Below are positions 10,929 to 19,756 of a stretch of 28,760 nucleotides of DNA, in pieces. This stretch comes from a virus. The notes below the pieces were generated by a model that was not told where the DNA came from, ran no database searches, and saw only the letters and a program-made list of their open reading frames with translations. The stretch is from positions 1 through 28,760 of IMG/VR virus record IMGVR_UViG_3300028388_002517; one strand, 5' to 3'. A program made the translations under genes and the position numbers. Position 1 is the first letter of the stretch. The number at the start of each line of letters is the position of its first letter.

Positions 10929-13457
10929 TCAATTACTCAATGTCAATTCATCTTCGGGAATGGCTAGGGTATAGCTTGCCGGCTGTTGCAGCACGGTCGC
11001 ATCCCTGGCCGCCTCTTCGATCTCTGGCATGTTTACCACCATGCGCGTGCGGTAAATTTCACCGCCAGGCACGTGTACTGCTTCGGCCGCGTTAGTAATC
11101 CAGCCGTCCCATTCTTCATTGTCTGGCACAGTGGTAAGGCCGCCGATGTGATAGCCCATGACATAAACCCGATCAGTGGCATCTTCGGTCGCCTGCGCTG
11201 GTTGGTCTGCGGCATCCAATGGCGAATCAACCGCCACACCGCTGCCACCGTGGCGCGACAACGCCAGCGTCAAATCCATATCCAACGCGCCGGTTTCTGT
11301 GTTCCATGTTTCGATAATGCCAAAAACCTTTCCTTTTGCCACCAAGTACGGCGTATTTACGCGCACGGTGCTGGCCAGCGTGATGGTTGGGTCATACACC
11401 GGAGAAACGCTCAAGCGGTTGCGTCTGGCACGGCCAATTATTTCCGCCTTTACTTTCGCCAGCACCACCTCTTGTGCAGCTTCCATTGCGGCTCGGCCGT
11501 CTTCTTCCACGTCTGTGGCTTCCAGCTGATAGTCGTTCGTCTCTACCGACAAACTGGCGCCCTCTGGAACATCAGCAAACGAGGTATCCGCCTCATAATC
11601 GGTAGCGTCGTAGGTGGTTTCTATGCCGTAGTCCTCGCTCAACGCTTGCACGCCAATCGTTTCCGACAAATCCGGCGCGGTAACGGTCAGCGTATACTCT
11701 TCCGTTACAGTCTGCGCCCAACGTCGCGCAGCCTTCCACGAGGCACCCAGACAAAAATCTTGTGCCTCTCCGTTCCAGCCGCGTGCCGGCACGCAATATG
11801 TGCCAGGACCAGGCAAGGGAATAAAAGTGATTTCACCGATACGCGTCCATGCGGTGCTATCGGCGGCGCTGGCCACAACGCTACGCGGTGGCAATGACCA
11901 GCCGTTGTTAAGGTAATGGCAAAACCCATAGGCATCGGGCAAATAAACGCCAATTTCGCGGTGCCGCAGTCGCACAAACCGAAAATCCAAATTAACCGTA
12001 AAATCAGTGATAAGTTCGCGCCGATTAACACGCGTCAGGCTCAAACTGTTGTTAAACCTGCCTGCGTCAGTAAAAGTCACATCTGGCGCTGCCTTCGCCG
12101 CCCAGGGAATAACCCGCAAATGGCCGTACTCATCCACATGCAATTCGGCGGCCTGCGTGCTCAAACGGTCTTTCGCGTATTGCCACCCGTCTGCGCTTTC
12201 TTCGAAAATATGCTTCGACCATTGCCCGCCGACAATCGCATCGATCATATCGCGGCTCAGGTTTTCAAACCTGCCCTGCAAATCTGTTGTGCCTTTAATG
12301 CTCAAAACCCCGGTGTCTGGATTATAGCTTGCGTTTGTGGTAATCCCTGTGAACCTGCGGCGCGTGTATAAGGTACTGCCGCCTGATTTACCCACAAAAG
12401 AAACCTCCAACTGCTTGCGCTCGTAGTCTTCCGGGTCGATAGCGCCGCTGCCTGGTAGCAATTGCAAGTTACACAATGCGCTGGCCGTTTCTTCCTGCTG
12501 AATGCGAACAGTGCCTGTGATCTGGCTGGTAATGTCTGTGCCATCGAGCACGACCAGAGGCGCCCAAGTCGCTACGCCTGCCTGATAATGCGTAGCTGCT
12601 GGTGATTCCAGCAACATCGGCAAGCTGGCTGCAGCATAGGCGGTTTGCCCCGCCAACTGCATCGGTAAACTCGCCGCATCATGCGAAATAAAACCACTCA
12701 ATGACATCGGCAAAGACGCTGCGCCCATATCGGGACCGGAAACAACAGCGGCAGCATGCGCCGCAATTCGCGTACTGGTTAATTTTGAGCGCCATAGGGC
12801 AAACTCGTCCATGACGCCGGTGAAATATTTTTCACTTCCAGGGTCATAGACAGCGCCAATATAGAACGGGTCGCCAAGACTGACAGACGGGAAAAAGGAG
12901 CCAGGCGTTGCCGAGTTCCAGGTGATGGCGCTGCCATTCAAATAACAAACCCAGCTGCGCGCGGTGGTATCCCACACCAAATGCAACAAGTAGGTAGCGC
13001 CAGGCGTTAAAGCGCCATAGTCGCTGTTATAAATCGCCGTGTCGCTGAACGTGCAGGCCGTAAAAACGCGTAGCCGCAATTGGCTCGACAATTCTTCAAT
13101 AAAAACCGTGGTGCCTGTGTTTGTGCTGATGGTGTCATAATCACCACATAATGCGTTTTCTGTTCCGTTGCCAGCTAACGCTGGCGCGACAAATGCCACC
13201 ATTATGGTGGCATCGTGGGAACCCATATCAAAGTTAACGCTTGTGCCAAGTTTTAAAAAACTGGTGTAACCGCTGCTGCCGTTATAGCTCACAGCGTCAT
13301 CATCATCGCCAACTAGGCCAGTAACGCCAAGGGTTACGCCGGCACTGTGCGTGCCGTCTGTGCCATCGCTGCCGTCATCCACGGCCGTGGTGGTAGCGTC
13401 ACCAAGCCTGTAATACCGGTATGGTGAATCGGCTAGTATTTCGTCAACAAACGCCAC
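10929..13457 (-). CDS. Tail hub/tip protein with N-terminal LamG-like domain
   Basis: An 842-residue protein. Residues about 1-240 resemble a LamG/concanavalin A-like lectin domain: start FVDEILADSPYRYYRLGDAT, middle VSYNGSSGYTSF, end YFTGVMDEFALWRSKLTSTRI, the last being the hallmark closing strand and helix of LamG-like jelly rolls. Then come three short AASLPM-x-L units (about 246-290) and a long C-terminal part typical of tail hub or baseplate-like proteins (DITSQITGTVRIQQEE, TGITTNASYNPDTGVLSIKG, ARRNRLSVSPVYDPTITLASTV). The lectin-like domain could bind cell-surface glycans during adsorption. Start GTG at 13457 overlaps the upstream stop. The hub role is inferred from size, order and the Gp27-like C-terminal pattern. 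Confidence 0.7.
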   Translation of the reverse strand: MAFVDEILADSPYRYYRLGDATTTAVDDGSDGTDGTHSAGVTLGVTGLVGDDDDAVSYNGSSGYTSFLKLGTSVNFDMGSHDATIMVAFVAPALAGNGTENALCGDYDTISTNTGTTVFIEELSSQLRLRVFTACTFSDTAIYNSDYGALTPGATYLLHLVWDTTARSWVCYLNGSAITWNSATPGSFFPSVSLGDPFYIGAVYDPGSEKYFTGVMDEFALWRSKLTSTRIAAHAAAVVSGPDMGAASLPMSLSGFISHDAASLPMQLAGQTAYAAASLPMLLESPAATHYQAGVATWAPLVVLDGTDITSQITGTVRIQQEETASALCNLQLLPGSGAIDPEDYERKQLEVSFVGKSGGSTLYTRRRFTGITTNASYNPDTGVLSIKGTTDLQGRFENLSRDMIDAIVGGQWSKHIFEESADGWQYAKDRLSTQAAELHVDEYGHLRVIPWAAKAAPDVTFTDAGRFNNSLSLTRVNRRELITDFTVNLDFRFVRLRHREIGVYLPDAYGFCHYLNNGWSLPPRSVVASAADSTAWTRIGEITFIPLPGPGTYCVPARGWNGEAQDFCLGASWKAARRWAQTVTEEYTLTVTAPDLSETIGVQALSEDYGIETTYDATDYEADTSFADVPEGASLSVETNDYQLEATDVEEDGRAAMEAAQEVVLAKVKAEIIGRARRNRLSVSPVYDPTITLASTVRVNTPYLVAKGKVFGIIETWNTETGALDMDLTLALSRHGGSGVAVDSPLDAADQPAQATEDATDRVYVMGYHIGGLTTVPDNEEWDGWITNAAEAVHVPGGEIYRTRMVVNMPEIEEAARDATVLQQPASYTLAIPEDELTLSN

Positions 13458-13969
13458 TAGACTTGCTCCGCCACCAGTGACCAGGTGTAATTGATGCCGC
13501 TGTCGCCCTTGCTCCTGGCATCGGTAATCACCGCAGTGAACTCAGGATAATAGTGCAACCGGTATCCCGTCGCACCGGATACCGTGGTCAGGGTGAACAC
13601 GTCGCCGGTTTCATCACTGATCGTGGTTTCGACCAAATCGCCATCCACATGCCCCAGCGCATACGGCTCAAAGCCGGTATCGCTGCGCCTAGCCGACGGC
13701 AAAGTTATCACATTGCTTGCACTGTCTACCGCGTGCGGTGCAGCGCATTTTATCAGGTACTGGCCACCACGGAATGCCGCCAGCCCCAAAGGCACCCAGC
13801 CCTTGGCGTTTATCGTGGTGCGCAGTTTTGCCCATCCCAACGTGCGCAACACGCCGCTGCCGTCCGCAACACGCCGGAAATCATCGGCACGAATTTCCTG
13901 GTATTGCTGGTCGTATTCCAACAGCGAGCGGGTTGGGATCGTGATCGAATCAATGACCAAATTGCTCAT
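13457..13969 (-). CDS. Putative minor tail protein (distal tail position)
   Basis: A 170-residue protein following the tape measure gene, the place of the distal tail or minor tail protein in siphoviruses. It has SITIPTRSLLEYDQQYQEI near the N terminus and a beta-rich body ending with FTAVITDARSKGDSGINYTWSLVAEQ. No specific family is recognised with confidence. Its start overlaps the stop of the tape measure gene and its stop overlaps the hub start. Confidence 0.62.
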   Translation of the reverse strand: MSNLVIDSITIPTRSLLEYDQQYQEIRADDFRRVADGSGVLRTLGWAKLRTTINAKGWVPLGLAAFRGGQYLIKCAAPHAVDSASNVITLPSARRSDTGFEPYALGHVDGDLVETTISDETGDVFTLTTVSGATGYRLHYYPEFTAVITDARSKGDSGINYTWSLVAEQV

Positions 13970-15585
13970 TATTTATCACCTCGCTGCTCAACTTCTAACT
14001 CCCAGGCTGCAATCTCGTCCGCTAACCGATCGCTACGTGCCCGCAAACTGGCGGAGATCGCCACCGCCTTTCGCTCTAGCGCATCTAATGCCTGCTCGGC
14101 TGCACTGGTATCAGCACCAACAGGCACGATAATTTGTTGCTCCTGCATTGCCGCTTGCAGCTTTTGCGTTGCCTCGTTCGTAAAACTTGGAATGCCGTTA
14201 TCGTCAATGCTTGGAATAATTTTTAGCGATTTATCATCCAACTGCTGATCAAAAGCGGTGGCTAGGGTGTTTTTCAGCCGTTTGATGGTGTCGTCTGTCA
14301 CCTCACCTGCTGCTTTCAGCTGGTTGATGGCTGCCGCTGCGGCCTCAATGTTCTGCGCTGCCTCTTCACTATTAGGATCAACGCGCACGGAAGATAGAGC
14401 ATCACCCACCAGGCTATACGCGCGCGAGACTTTTCCGGCAGTAGAATCCAGGCCATCAAGCGGGTCTTTTGGCTTTTCTTGAAATAGCTTCTGCGTTTCT
14501 TTGTAAAGCTTCGTTGCGGCGCCGGTCGCCGCTTCCAGCTGCTGGCGTATGCGTGCCACACCGCTGGTCGGTATATCCTGCAAGGATTGTGCTGCCTGAT
14601 CGGTTTTTATCCTCAGATCATCCAGTTGCGCGGTTACGCGGAAAATTTCCGCATTAACATCGTCAGCCTGAATTAACGATAAAGGATCACCGCGCCGTTC
14701 TAACCTATCGCGCTTGTCGATCAGCGCTTGCAGTTGCACCTCAAGATTCCGCACCTTGTCGCCGCCAATATCAAAGCGGGCAAAAAACCGGCTCGCAGCG
14801 CCAGCCATTTCAACCAGCGCGGTTTTGAATCGAAACGAAAGGGTGTCTGATAGTTCATCGAAACGATCGTTAATTTCTTCGGCGCTGCGTAGCAAACGCT
14901 CTTCGACAACCTGCCCCGCATCACGCGCTGCCTGCGCAAATTGATCAAGGCCATCGCTGCCATTGCGGAGCGTATTAACCAGCGCGGCACCTTCGGTATC
15001 GAACGCGGCAAAGGCCAGGCGCAATTGCTCCTGAGGATTTTGCGTGCTGGCGATGGCATCGGCATAATCTCGCAGCACATCTTCTGTGGTGCGCAAATTG
15101 CCCTGCGAATCACGCACAGCAATCCCAAGGCGGTCAAATTCTTTTTTCAGCACGCCAGTGCCTTGGCCGGCTTCCCCAAGCCGGCGGCTGAAACGCTGAA
15201 TCGCAACATCTACCGCATTGATTGCCACACCGGTTCGCTGTCCGGCGAAGCGCAGCTCCTGCAAGGCATCTGTGCTCACGCCAATTTTGTCAGCCTGCTT
15301 GGCAAGTTTGTCGAATTCTTCCGCCGCGTTTTTTGCAGGTATTGCAACAGCGGCAATAGACGCCGCTGCCGTGCCGAAACCGGTCACAATATTGCGGCCT
15401 ACCAGCGCAATTTTGCGCCCCAGCGTGCCGATGCTGTCGTTGGCGCGCTTGTGCGCACGCTCTAGCCTGTCACCTGCCTTTTCTGCCTCGTCGCCAAGCT
15501 CGTTATAACCGGCCGTGATCTTGCGCACCTGGCCGGTGAACTTGTCCTTCAGGCTGTAAAGAATTTCGACGACGCGATTGGCCAT
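13969..15585 (-). CDS. Tail tape measure protein, short
   Basis: A 538-residue protein with the tape measure pattern: N-terminal LKDKFTGQVRKITAGYNEL, long amphipathic helices rich in Ala, Glu and Arg, a hydrophobic segment at about 60-85 (IVTGFGTAAASIAAVAIPA), a KIGVSTDALQELRFAGQRTGV block, and coiled-coil stretches (VRNLEVQLQALIDKRDRLERR). Tape measure proteins set tail length; at roughly 0.15 nm per residue this predicts a tail of about 80 nm, short for a siphovirus. The start ATG overlaps the stop of the gpZ-like gene. No lytic domain is visible. Confidence 0.85.
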   Translation of the reverse strand: MANRVVEILYSLKDKFTGQVRKITAGYNELGDEAEKAGDRLERAHKRANDSIGTLGRKIALVGRNIVTGFGTAAASIAAVAIPAKNAAEEFDKLAKQADKIGVSTDALQELRFAGQRTGVAINAVDVAIQRFSRRLGEAGQGTGVLKKEFDRLGIAVRDSQGNLRTTEDVLRDYADAIASTQNPQEQLRLAFAAFDTEGAALVNTLRNGSDGLDQFAQAARDAGQVVEERLLRSAEEINDRFDELSDTLSFRFKTALVEMAGAASRFFARFDIGGDKVRNLEVQLQALIDKRDRLERRGDPLSLIQADDVNAEIFRVTAQLDDLRIKTDQAAQSLQDIPTSGVARIRQQLEAATGAATKLYKETQKLFQEKPKDPLDGLDSTAGKVSRAYSLVGDALSSVRVDPNSEEAAQNIEAAAAAINQLKAAGEVTDDTIKRLKNTLATAFDQQLDDKSLKIIPSIDDNGIPSFTNEATQKLQAAMQEQQIIVPVGADTSAAEQALDALERKAVAISASLRARSDRLADEIAAWELEVEQRGDK

Positions 15586-16172
15586 TATAGTTTGCTCAAA
15601 GCGAATTGAATTTCACGGTCGAGGTTTTTGGCAAAAACAGGCTCAGTGCGTTTGAGTATTTCAGGAAGGTGGCGGTTTGCGGTTTTCGTGATTGAAGGCC
15701 CATACAAAATTTTCACTGGATAACGTTCGCTGCCTTCGCGCTTCATCACGTGTTCTCTACCGCTCTTTATCCCCTTCGCGATGAATGCCCCAGGGATTAA
15801 CTGCCTGCCCTTGCGCTTGTAGATCGTCACCTTTACGCCGCCACGCGCTGCACCTCGCCGGCGCGTTAGTTTGGTTTGCCTTGGCGTGCGAAACTTGATC
15901 AGCTCCAAGCGCCGATCACGCACCACTAACTTGCCCTCCAAATCAAAAACCATTTTTTTTTCGATGCGATCCTTGATGTCACCAGCACGCAACGCCAAGT
16001 CAGCCCTAATGGCTTTGCTGGTTTCCTTGCGCGCGGTCGTCAGCGTGCGATTTATAGCCCGGCGTGCGCCCTTGCGCATTGCCTTTGGGGTGTCTTCAAG
16101 GCGCTTGTTCAGTGCTTTAAGTATTGGCTTTTGCGCATTGAAGTTAATCAGGTCATAAAACCGCCGGGCCAT
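15585..16172 (-). CDS. gpZ-like minor tail protein
   Basis: About 195 residues, very basic. It matches the prophage minor tail protein Z pattern: a helical N-terminal half with ARRAINRTLTTARKETSKAIRADLALRAGDIKDRI, then strands LELIKFRTPRQTKL, a VTIYKRKGRQLIPGAFIA block and the PVKILYGPSI motif near the C terminus. In lambda, gpZ acts at tail completion and DNA ejection. I use the ATG at 16172; a longer frame from 16187 would start with TTG. Its location between tail tube and tape measure genes is unusual, since lambda places Z before the tube gene and the G/T chaperone pair before the tape measure. Confidence 0.78.
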   Translation of the reverse strand: MARRFYDLINFNAQKPILKALNKRLEDTPKAMRKGARRAINRTLTTARKETSKAIRADLALRAGDIKDRIEKKMVFDLEGKLVVRDRRLELIKFRTPRQTKLTRRRGAARGGVKVTIYKRKGRQLIPGAFIAKGIKSGREHVMKREGSERYPVKILYGPSITKTANRHLPEILKRTEPVFAKNLDREIQFALSKL

Positions 16173-16183
16173 TACTACGCCTA

Positions 16184-16912
16184 TCAAGCCGCCTTAGCCA
16201 CAAAATATTGCGACAGTCCTGCCGCGGTGATGCTGGTATCCTGCAACACGTCACCGGTCAACACCAGTTCAGCAAAGTCATCACCGATCAGGCTCATTTC
16301 TGCGGCGGGTCCAAACTTGGCGCGGTGTACGGTAACGATGAAAGGTGCACCGGATTGTGCCTCGTTCAATCCATCCAACACCAGCTTGTATTCGCCGGCG
16401 GAACTTGTCAGCGCTTCGACCACATCCACCGCTTTTTTGGTGTAGCTGATCAACAGCGCATCATCGGCGCTGATGCTGCCAGTCGAAAGGATTTTGATAC
16501 CTGCAGAGGTAACGGTGTAATCGGTGTCCGCCACGTAGGTGGTTCCAGACGGGTCACTGGTTACGGTCACGGTTTCTGCCGTGTCGATGACGTTCGCGGT
16601 ATCAACCAGCGGATCACCGCTCAGGCTCGCCGGTGCGGTGATGGATTCATCTGTAACCGTGGTGGCGGCTACCGCAGAGGCAGAACCAAAAAGCGCGATG
16701 GCCATGTTTTCGGCGCTGTAATCGCTCATGGTCATTGAAAGTGTGACCGAATCGATGCGGGTCAATGCGTTGTAATTGCCGCCACCGGTCGTGCGTGAGG
16801 TTTTCAGTTCCTTTTTGTCTTCCGCAATGGAAAACGAAAGATTGACCACGTTGCCAACGTCGCGACCGTCGATATACAAAATGCCTTTACCAATGTAGCT
16901 TTTATCTGCCAT
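16184..16912 (-). CDS. Major tail tube protein
   Basis: A 242-residue protein. The N terminus (GKGILYIDGRDVGNVVNLSF) and EDKKELKTSRTTGGGNYNAL are typical of siphovirus tube proteins, and the position before the tape measure gene agrees. Residues about 80-165 (TVTDESITAPASLSGDP to LLISYTKKA) look like an inserted immunoglobulin-like domain, followed by return to the tube fold (LVLDGLNEAQSGAPFIVTVHRAKFGPAAEMSLIG). Tube proteins stack as hexameric rings; the inserted domain would project outward. Preceded by a ribosome binding site AGCTAGAG-like before the ATG at 16912. Confidence 0.84.
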   Translation of the reverse strand: MADKSYIGKGILYIDGRDVGNVVNLSFSIAEDKKELKTSRTTGGGNYNALTRIDSVTLSMTMSDYSAENMAIALFGSASAVAATTVTDESITAPASLSGDPLVDTANVIDTAETVTVTSDPSGTTYVADTDYTVTSAGIKILSTGSISADDALLISYTKKAVDVVEALTSSAGEYKLVLDGLNEAQSGAPFIVTVHRAKFGPAAEMSLIGDDFAELVLTGDVLQDTSITAAGLSQYFVAKAA

Positions 16913-16923
16913 TTCTCTAGCTC

Positions 16924-17394
16924 CTACGCTTTTTCGGGATCACCTGGCTTGCGCAGGTGGGGGATGGAATACTCAACGCGGCCACCAACCACGCTGTTAC
17001 CTACTTCTGGATACAAAACTTCGTCGCGCTGCCACTTGATGCCGCCGTTGCGCACATCAATCAAAGCGCCTATGGAATAATCCTCAGTTTCAATCGCTTG
17101 CTGAATATCAGAAAGCACCGCTATGCCTTGGCCTTCGTCATCAATGCCGGTGCGCGAAACGTAACCTTCGACAACCAAGGTAGATGCGACGATCACCAAA
17201 CCTGCTTGGTTTTCCTGGCCGACTTCTCGCGCATCCAGGTAAACGTGCACGCATGGCACCTCATTTTCTGTTGGCTGCACGCGAGTGCGCCGCACGCTGG
17301 TGCCGATGCTTGTCTGATAATCACCGGTGCCGTCGATCGCGGCAGCGCGCGTTGCAACCGATTCAATTATTCGTTGCAATTTAGACGCGGACAT
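16924..17394 (-). CDS. Tail terminator / gpU-like protein
   Basis: A 156-residue protein with an alpha/beta pattern: a helical N terminus (KLQRIIESVATRAAAIDG), TENEVPCVHVYLDARE, GLVIVASTLVVEGYV, a helix with AVLSDIQQAIE and a late VVGGRVEYSIPH strand. This order is typical of tail terminator proteins that cap the tube and join it to the head. It lies between the head-tail joining gene and the tube gene, as gpU-type proteins do, and its start overlaps the preceding gene by 14 nt. Confidence 0.75.
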   Translation of the reverse strand: MSASKLQRIIESVATRAAAIDGTGDYQTSIGTSVRRTRVQPTENEVPCVHVYLDAREVGQENQAGLVIVASTLVVEGYVSRTGIDDEGQGIAVLSDIQQAIETEDYSIGALIDVRNGGIKWQRDEVLYPEVGNSVVGGRVEYSIPHLRKPGDPEKA

Positions 17395-18559
17395 TCATCA
17401 CCCATTCGTGCTCATTGAATTGTTCGACACGCTCAACAGTGTATGCTTTTCCATATTCAATCACTTGATCACCAACGGCAGGCGCTGACACTTCGTTTTT
17501 GCGCACAAAAATCAAATGATCGTCCGCACGCACGCCAACGCCTGCGGCGCTTAACACATCGATCGGCTCTTGCGTATGCACAACGGTAACGTCTAGCGTG
17601 CCTCCTGCGGTTGGCATATAGCGCGCTGGATCACCTAACCTGTAGGCTGCATTGATCATGCGTAAGGAGGCGGTCATCCATTCCGAGACAACGCCATCGT
17701 CTGTTAGGATGCTGCCGGCGTAGCCCGTGCCTGTGCCTGTGCCTGCATTTCCTTCAAGAATGAAACCAAGCACCAAATGGCCTATGGAACCATCTCCAGT
17801 TCCTGTGCCCGCTGCGCCTTCGCCACGGAATGCTCCATCAACACCAGCAGTCAACTGGCCAGTCTGGCCTACTCCGGTGCCTGTGCCGTCTCCACCTTCA
17901 CCGATGAACGCCGCGCCGATAATTGCGCTGCCTGCTTGCCCTGCACCGGTGGCCGTACCTGTGCCACCGTTCAGCACATGGCCAAGTGAAAGAATGCCTG
18001 ATTGCCCAACGCCAGCTCCGGTGCCTGCAGAACCCTGGACGCTGAACGCGCCGCCAAACTGGCCTGTGCCACCCTGGCCTGCACCTGTGGCCGTGCCTGC
18101 GCGGCCTTCCAGCACAATGCCAGTAATTAACTGCCCGGCCTGCCCTACGCCGCTTGCGTTGCCTGCCGCGCCTTCACCAACAAACGGCACAGCCGTGCCG
18201 AACGTGCCAACACCTGCCTGCCCTGCACCTGTGGCCGTGCCTTGCGTGCCGGTTAAAACATGGCCAAGCGCTTCGCTGCCTGATTGGCCTGCGCCATTAC
18301 CCGTACCAGCAAAGCCGATGCCTTGGAATGGTGTACTACCACTCGTAAACGTCCAGTCAGTGTTCCCGCCGCCGTCTACGTTGCCATCAGCGGTTAGCGC
18401 ATCAATAGGCGAACCCGTACCGCTCGCGGTTGATCCAGTAATCGTGCAGTAATCAACGTATGCCGTGCCGTTCAGCACAATATCAACGTTCGTAATGGCA
18501 CACATGGTGCCGCTTACGCCATTAACGTCCAGCAGTGTTGATATGGTTATCGAGGCCAT
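17381..18559 (-). CDS. Head-tail joining protein fused to glycine-rich repeat region
   Basis: A 392-residue protein in three parts. Residues 1-76 are beta-rich, ending in NTDWTFTSG. Residues 77-284 are nine glycine-rich repeats. Residues about 295-392 (SLRMINAAYRLGDPARYMP, then GVGVRADDHLIFVRKNEV, VGDQVIEYGKAYTVERVEQ) match small head-tail joining proteins of the gpFII type, which alone are about 100 residues. The joining part begins at an in-frame Met (nt 17677) with a GGA upstream, so it could also be made separately by internal initiation. It precedes the tail terminator gene, as expected. The N-terminal addition may be a surface decoration, or the result of gene fusion. Confidence 0.72.
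   Translation of the reverse strand: MASITISTLLDVNGVSGTMCAITNVDIVLNGTAYVDYCTITGSTASGTGSPIDALTADGNVDGGGNTDWTFTSGSTPFQGIGFAGTGNGAGQSGSEALGHVLTGTQGTATGAGQAGVGTFGTAVPFVGEGAAGNASGVGQAGQLITGIVLEGRAGTATGAGQGGTGQFGGAFSVQGSAGTGAGVGQSGILSLGHVLNGGTGTATGAGQAGSAIIGAAFIGEGGDGTGTGVGQTGQLTAGVDGAFRGEGAAGTGTGDGSIGHLVLGFILEGNAGTGTGTGYAGSILTDDGVVSEWMTASLRMINAAYRLGDPARYMPTAGGTLDVTVVHTQEPIDVLSAAGVGVRADDHLIFVRKNEVSAPAVGDQVIEYGKAYTVERVEQFNEHEWVMNVRV
17708..18331 (-). repeat. Nine tandem glycine-rich repeats (22-25 codons)
   Basis: In-frame repeats with core GTATGAGQAG or G-AGTGTGVGQ-G, each followed by a hydrophobic turn (LGH, FGG, LTAG). Two types roughly alternate (VLxG...GTATGAGQ and FxGEGAAG...GVGQ). Unit length is about 66-75 nt. 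The repeats keep frame, so they are coding and not a non-coding satellite. Confidence 0.85.
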
Positions 18560-19746
18560 CAGTCAATCACCGAGGTTCCTGCGGCCATCGTCAACGTCCC
18601 GACTCCGGTGACGTTGTTGCCGTTAATGTCCAGCGTTCCAGCCGTTAATGTAATGTCTTCAGGCGCGGCATTGCCGGTGAGTTGTACCGTGCCGGTGGTA
18701 TCAATAATCCACTCTTCTGTGGTCTGAGAATCCAGGTTAATCGTTTGCGTGGTGTCGCCGTTAAAATTGATGGTGCCTGTTCCTTTTGTGTAATTACCTA
18801 GGTTCGTGATCGTTACATCGCCGCCAAAGTTTATATTTACTGCTTTGGCTGACCCGTTGTAATTCCAGGCGCTCGAAGCATTCGGCAGATTAATAGTGAC
18901 ATTGCCAGGAAACGCGTGAGACCCAGCTGCTATAGGAATTTGGGTTTGCGCGAATTCAAGAAATTCGATTTCATCTGACGTTATAGTTCCGAAATCAATA
19001 TCAGATCCGGGGTTTTTGTAGCCGATAAAAACCATACTTCCGCAACTGATCGTTCCGTTATTAACAAAATCACCGACACCGTTATACCAGCGATGTTCCA
19101 GTCTACGCGGGCCAGTTACTTCGCCTCCAACATCAATTGTTAAATCTCGACCATGAGTGCCAGAATCAGCTCCAACCGATAGCTTTGTTGTCCCGGCAGA
19201 AGTACCTAATGTCAAAGTCCCTTTCACATGAAGCAAATCAGTGACAAACGCTTCATAGCGCGCAGCCCACGTTATGCTCGCGCCGGTGTCTATTACTACA
19301 GTTTTTAACCGGGATGCTGATCCAGCATACCAAGGGTCAAATGTCTTGCTGGTCCCTGTCAGCGTTAAGGTATGGCCAGTATCTACTAACTGGTCTGTTA
19401 GCCGTCCCCAGCCAAAGTCGCCTGAGCAAGTCCAATCCCCTGATCCTAGATCGATAGTTCCTCCGGCAGCGGCAGTGTTGCCTATATCCCAATCAAAGCC
19501 GCCTGTTCCAATCGTGAAATCGTAAGTACCACCATCAAACGTGCCTGTGTACGCTTTGACTAGATTTATACCAGTTACATTGACATTTGCATTAACTGTG
19601 CAATCACCAGTACCGCTGCCGTCAAAATATGCAGTATCTGCAGAGCCAGGAACAGACGCGCCGCCACTACCGCCGCTGGTTGTTGACCAGTTCGCGGTGT
19701 CGTTCCAGTTTCCTGCCGACGATGCTATCCAATAACGATCAGCCAC
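18559..19746 (-). CDS. Beta-rich surface protein, putative virion decoration
   Basis: A 395-residue protein beginning RYWIASSAGNWNDTANWS, then GGASVPGSADTAYFDGSGTGDCT, an opening I know from large phage and bacterial surface proteins with repetitive beta structure. The body is a series of short strands rich in Thr, Gly, Asn and Asp (LTLTGTSKTFD, LHVKGTLTLGTSAGT, TITNLGNYTKGTGTINFNGDT), suggesting a beta-helix or beta-solenoid. It has no signal peptide. Position among head and head-tail genes suggests a virion-surface component. It ends with TAAGTLTM-like strands (GVGTLTMAAGTSVID). Function inferred. Confidence 0.6.
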   Translation of the reverse strand: MADRYWIASSAGNWNDTANWSTTSGGSGGASVPGSADTAYFDGSGTGDCTVNANVNVTGINLVKAYTGTFDGGTYDFTIGTGGFDWDIGNTAAAGGTIDLGSGDWTCSGDFGWGRLTDQLVDTGHTLTLTGTSKTFDPWYAGSASRLKTVVIDTGASITWAARYEAFVTDLLHVKGTLTLGTSAGTTKLSVGADSGTHGRDLTIDVGGEVTGPRRLEHRWYNGVGDFVNNGTISCGSMVFIGYKNPGSDIDFGTITSDEIEFLEFAQTQIPIAAGSHAFPGNVTINLPNASSAWNYNGSAKAVNINFGGDVTITNLGNYTKGTGTINFNGDTTQTINLDSQTTEEWIIDTTGTVQLTGNAAPEDITLTAGTLDINGNNVTGVGTLTMAAGTSVID

Positions 19747-19756
19747 AATTCAGCCC

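Noticed and set aside
10986-11897. Plus-strand ORF of 303 aa inside the tail hub gene
   Set aside because: Antisense to a well-supported structural gene, with irregular composition (many Cys, His, Arg) and no domain.
8533-13457. Diversity-generating retroelement target in the tail-tip genes
   Set aside because: No reverse transcriptase, template repeat or matching variable repeat was seen in the window.
17708-18331. Regularly spaced repeats that might be a CRISPR array
   Set aside because: Units are 66-75 nt, continuous with no unique spacers, and keep one reading frame encoding glycine-rich repeats.
17727-18452. Long plus-strand proline/valine-rich ORF (241 aa)
   Set aside because: It is the antisense shadow of the glycine-rich repeats (Gly codons read as Pro/Ala in reverse); no promoter or ribosome binding site, and it opposes the late operon.
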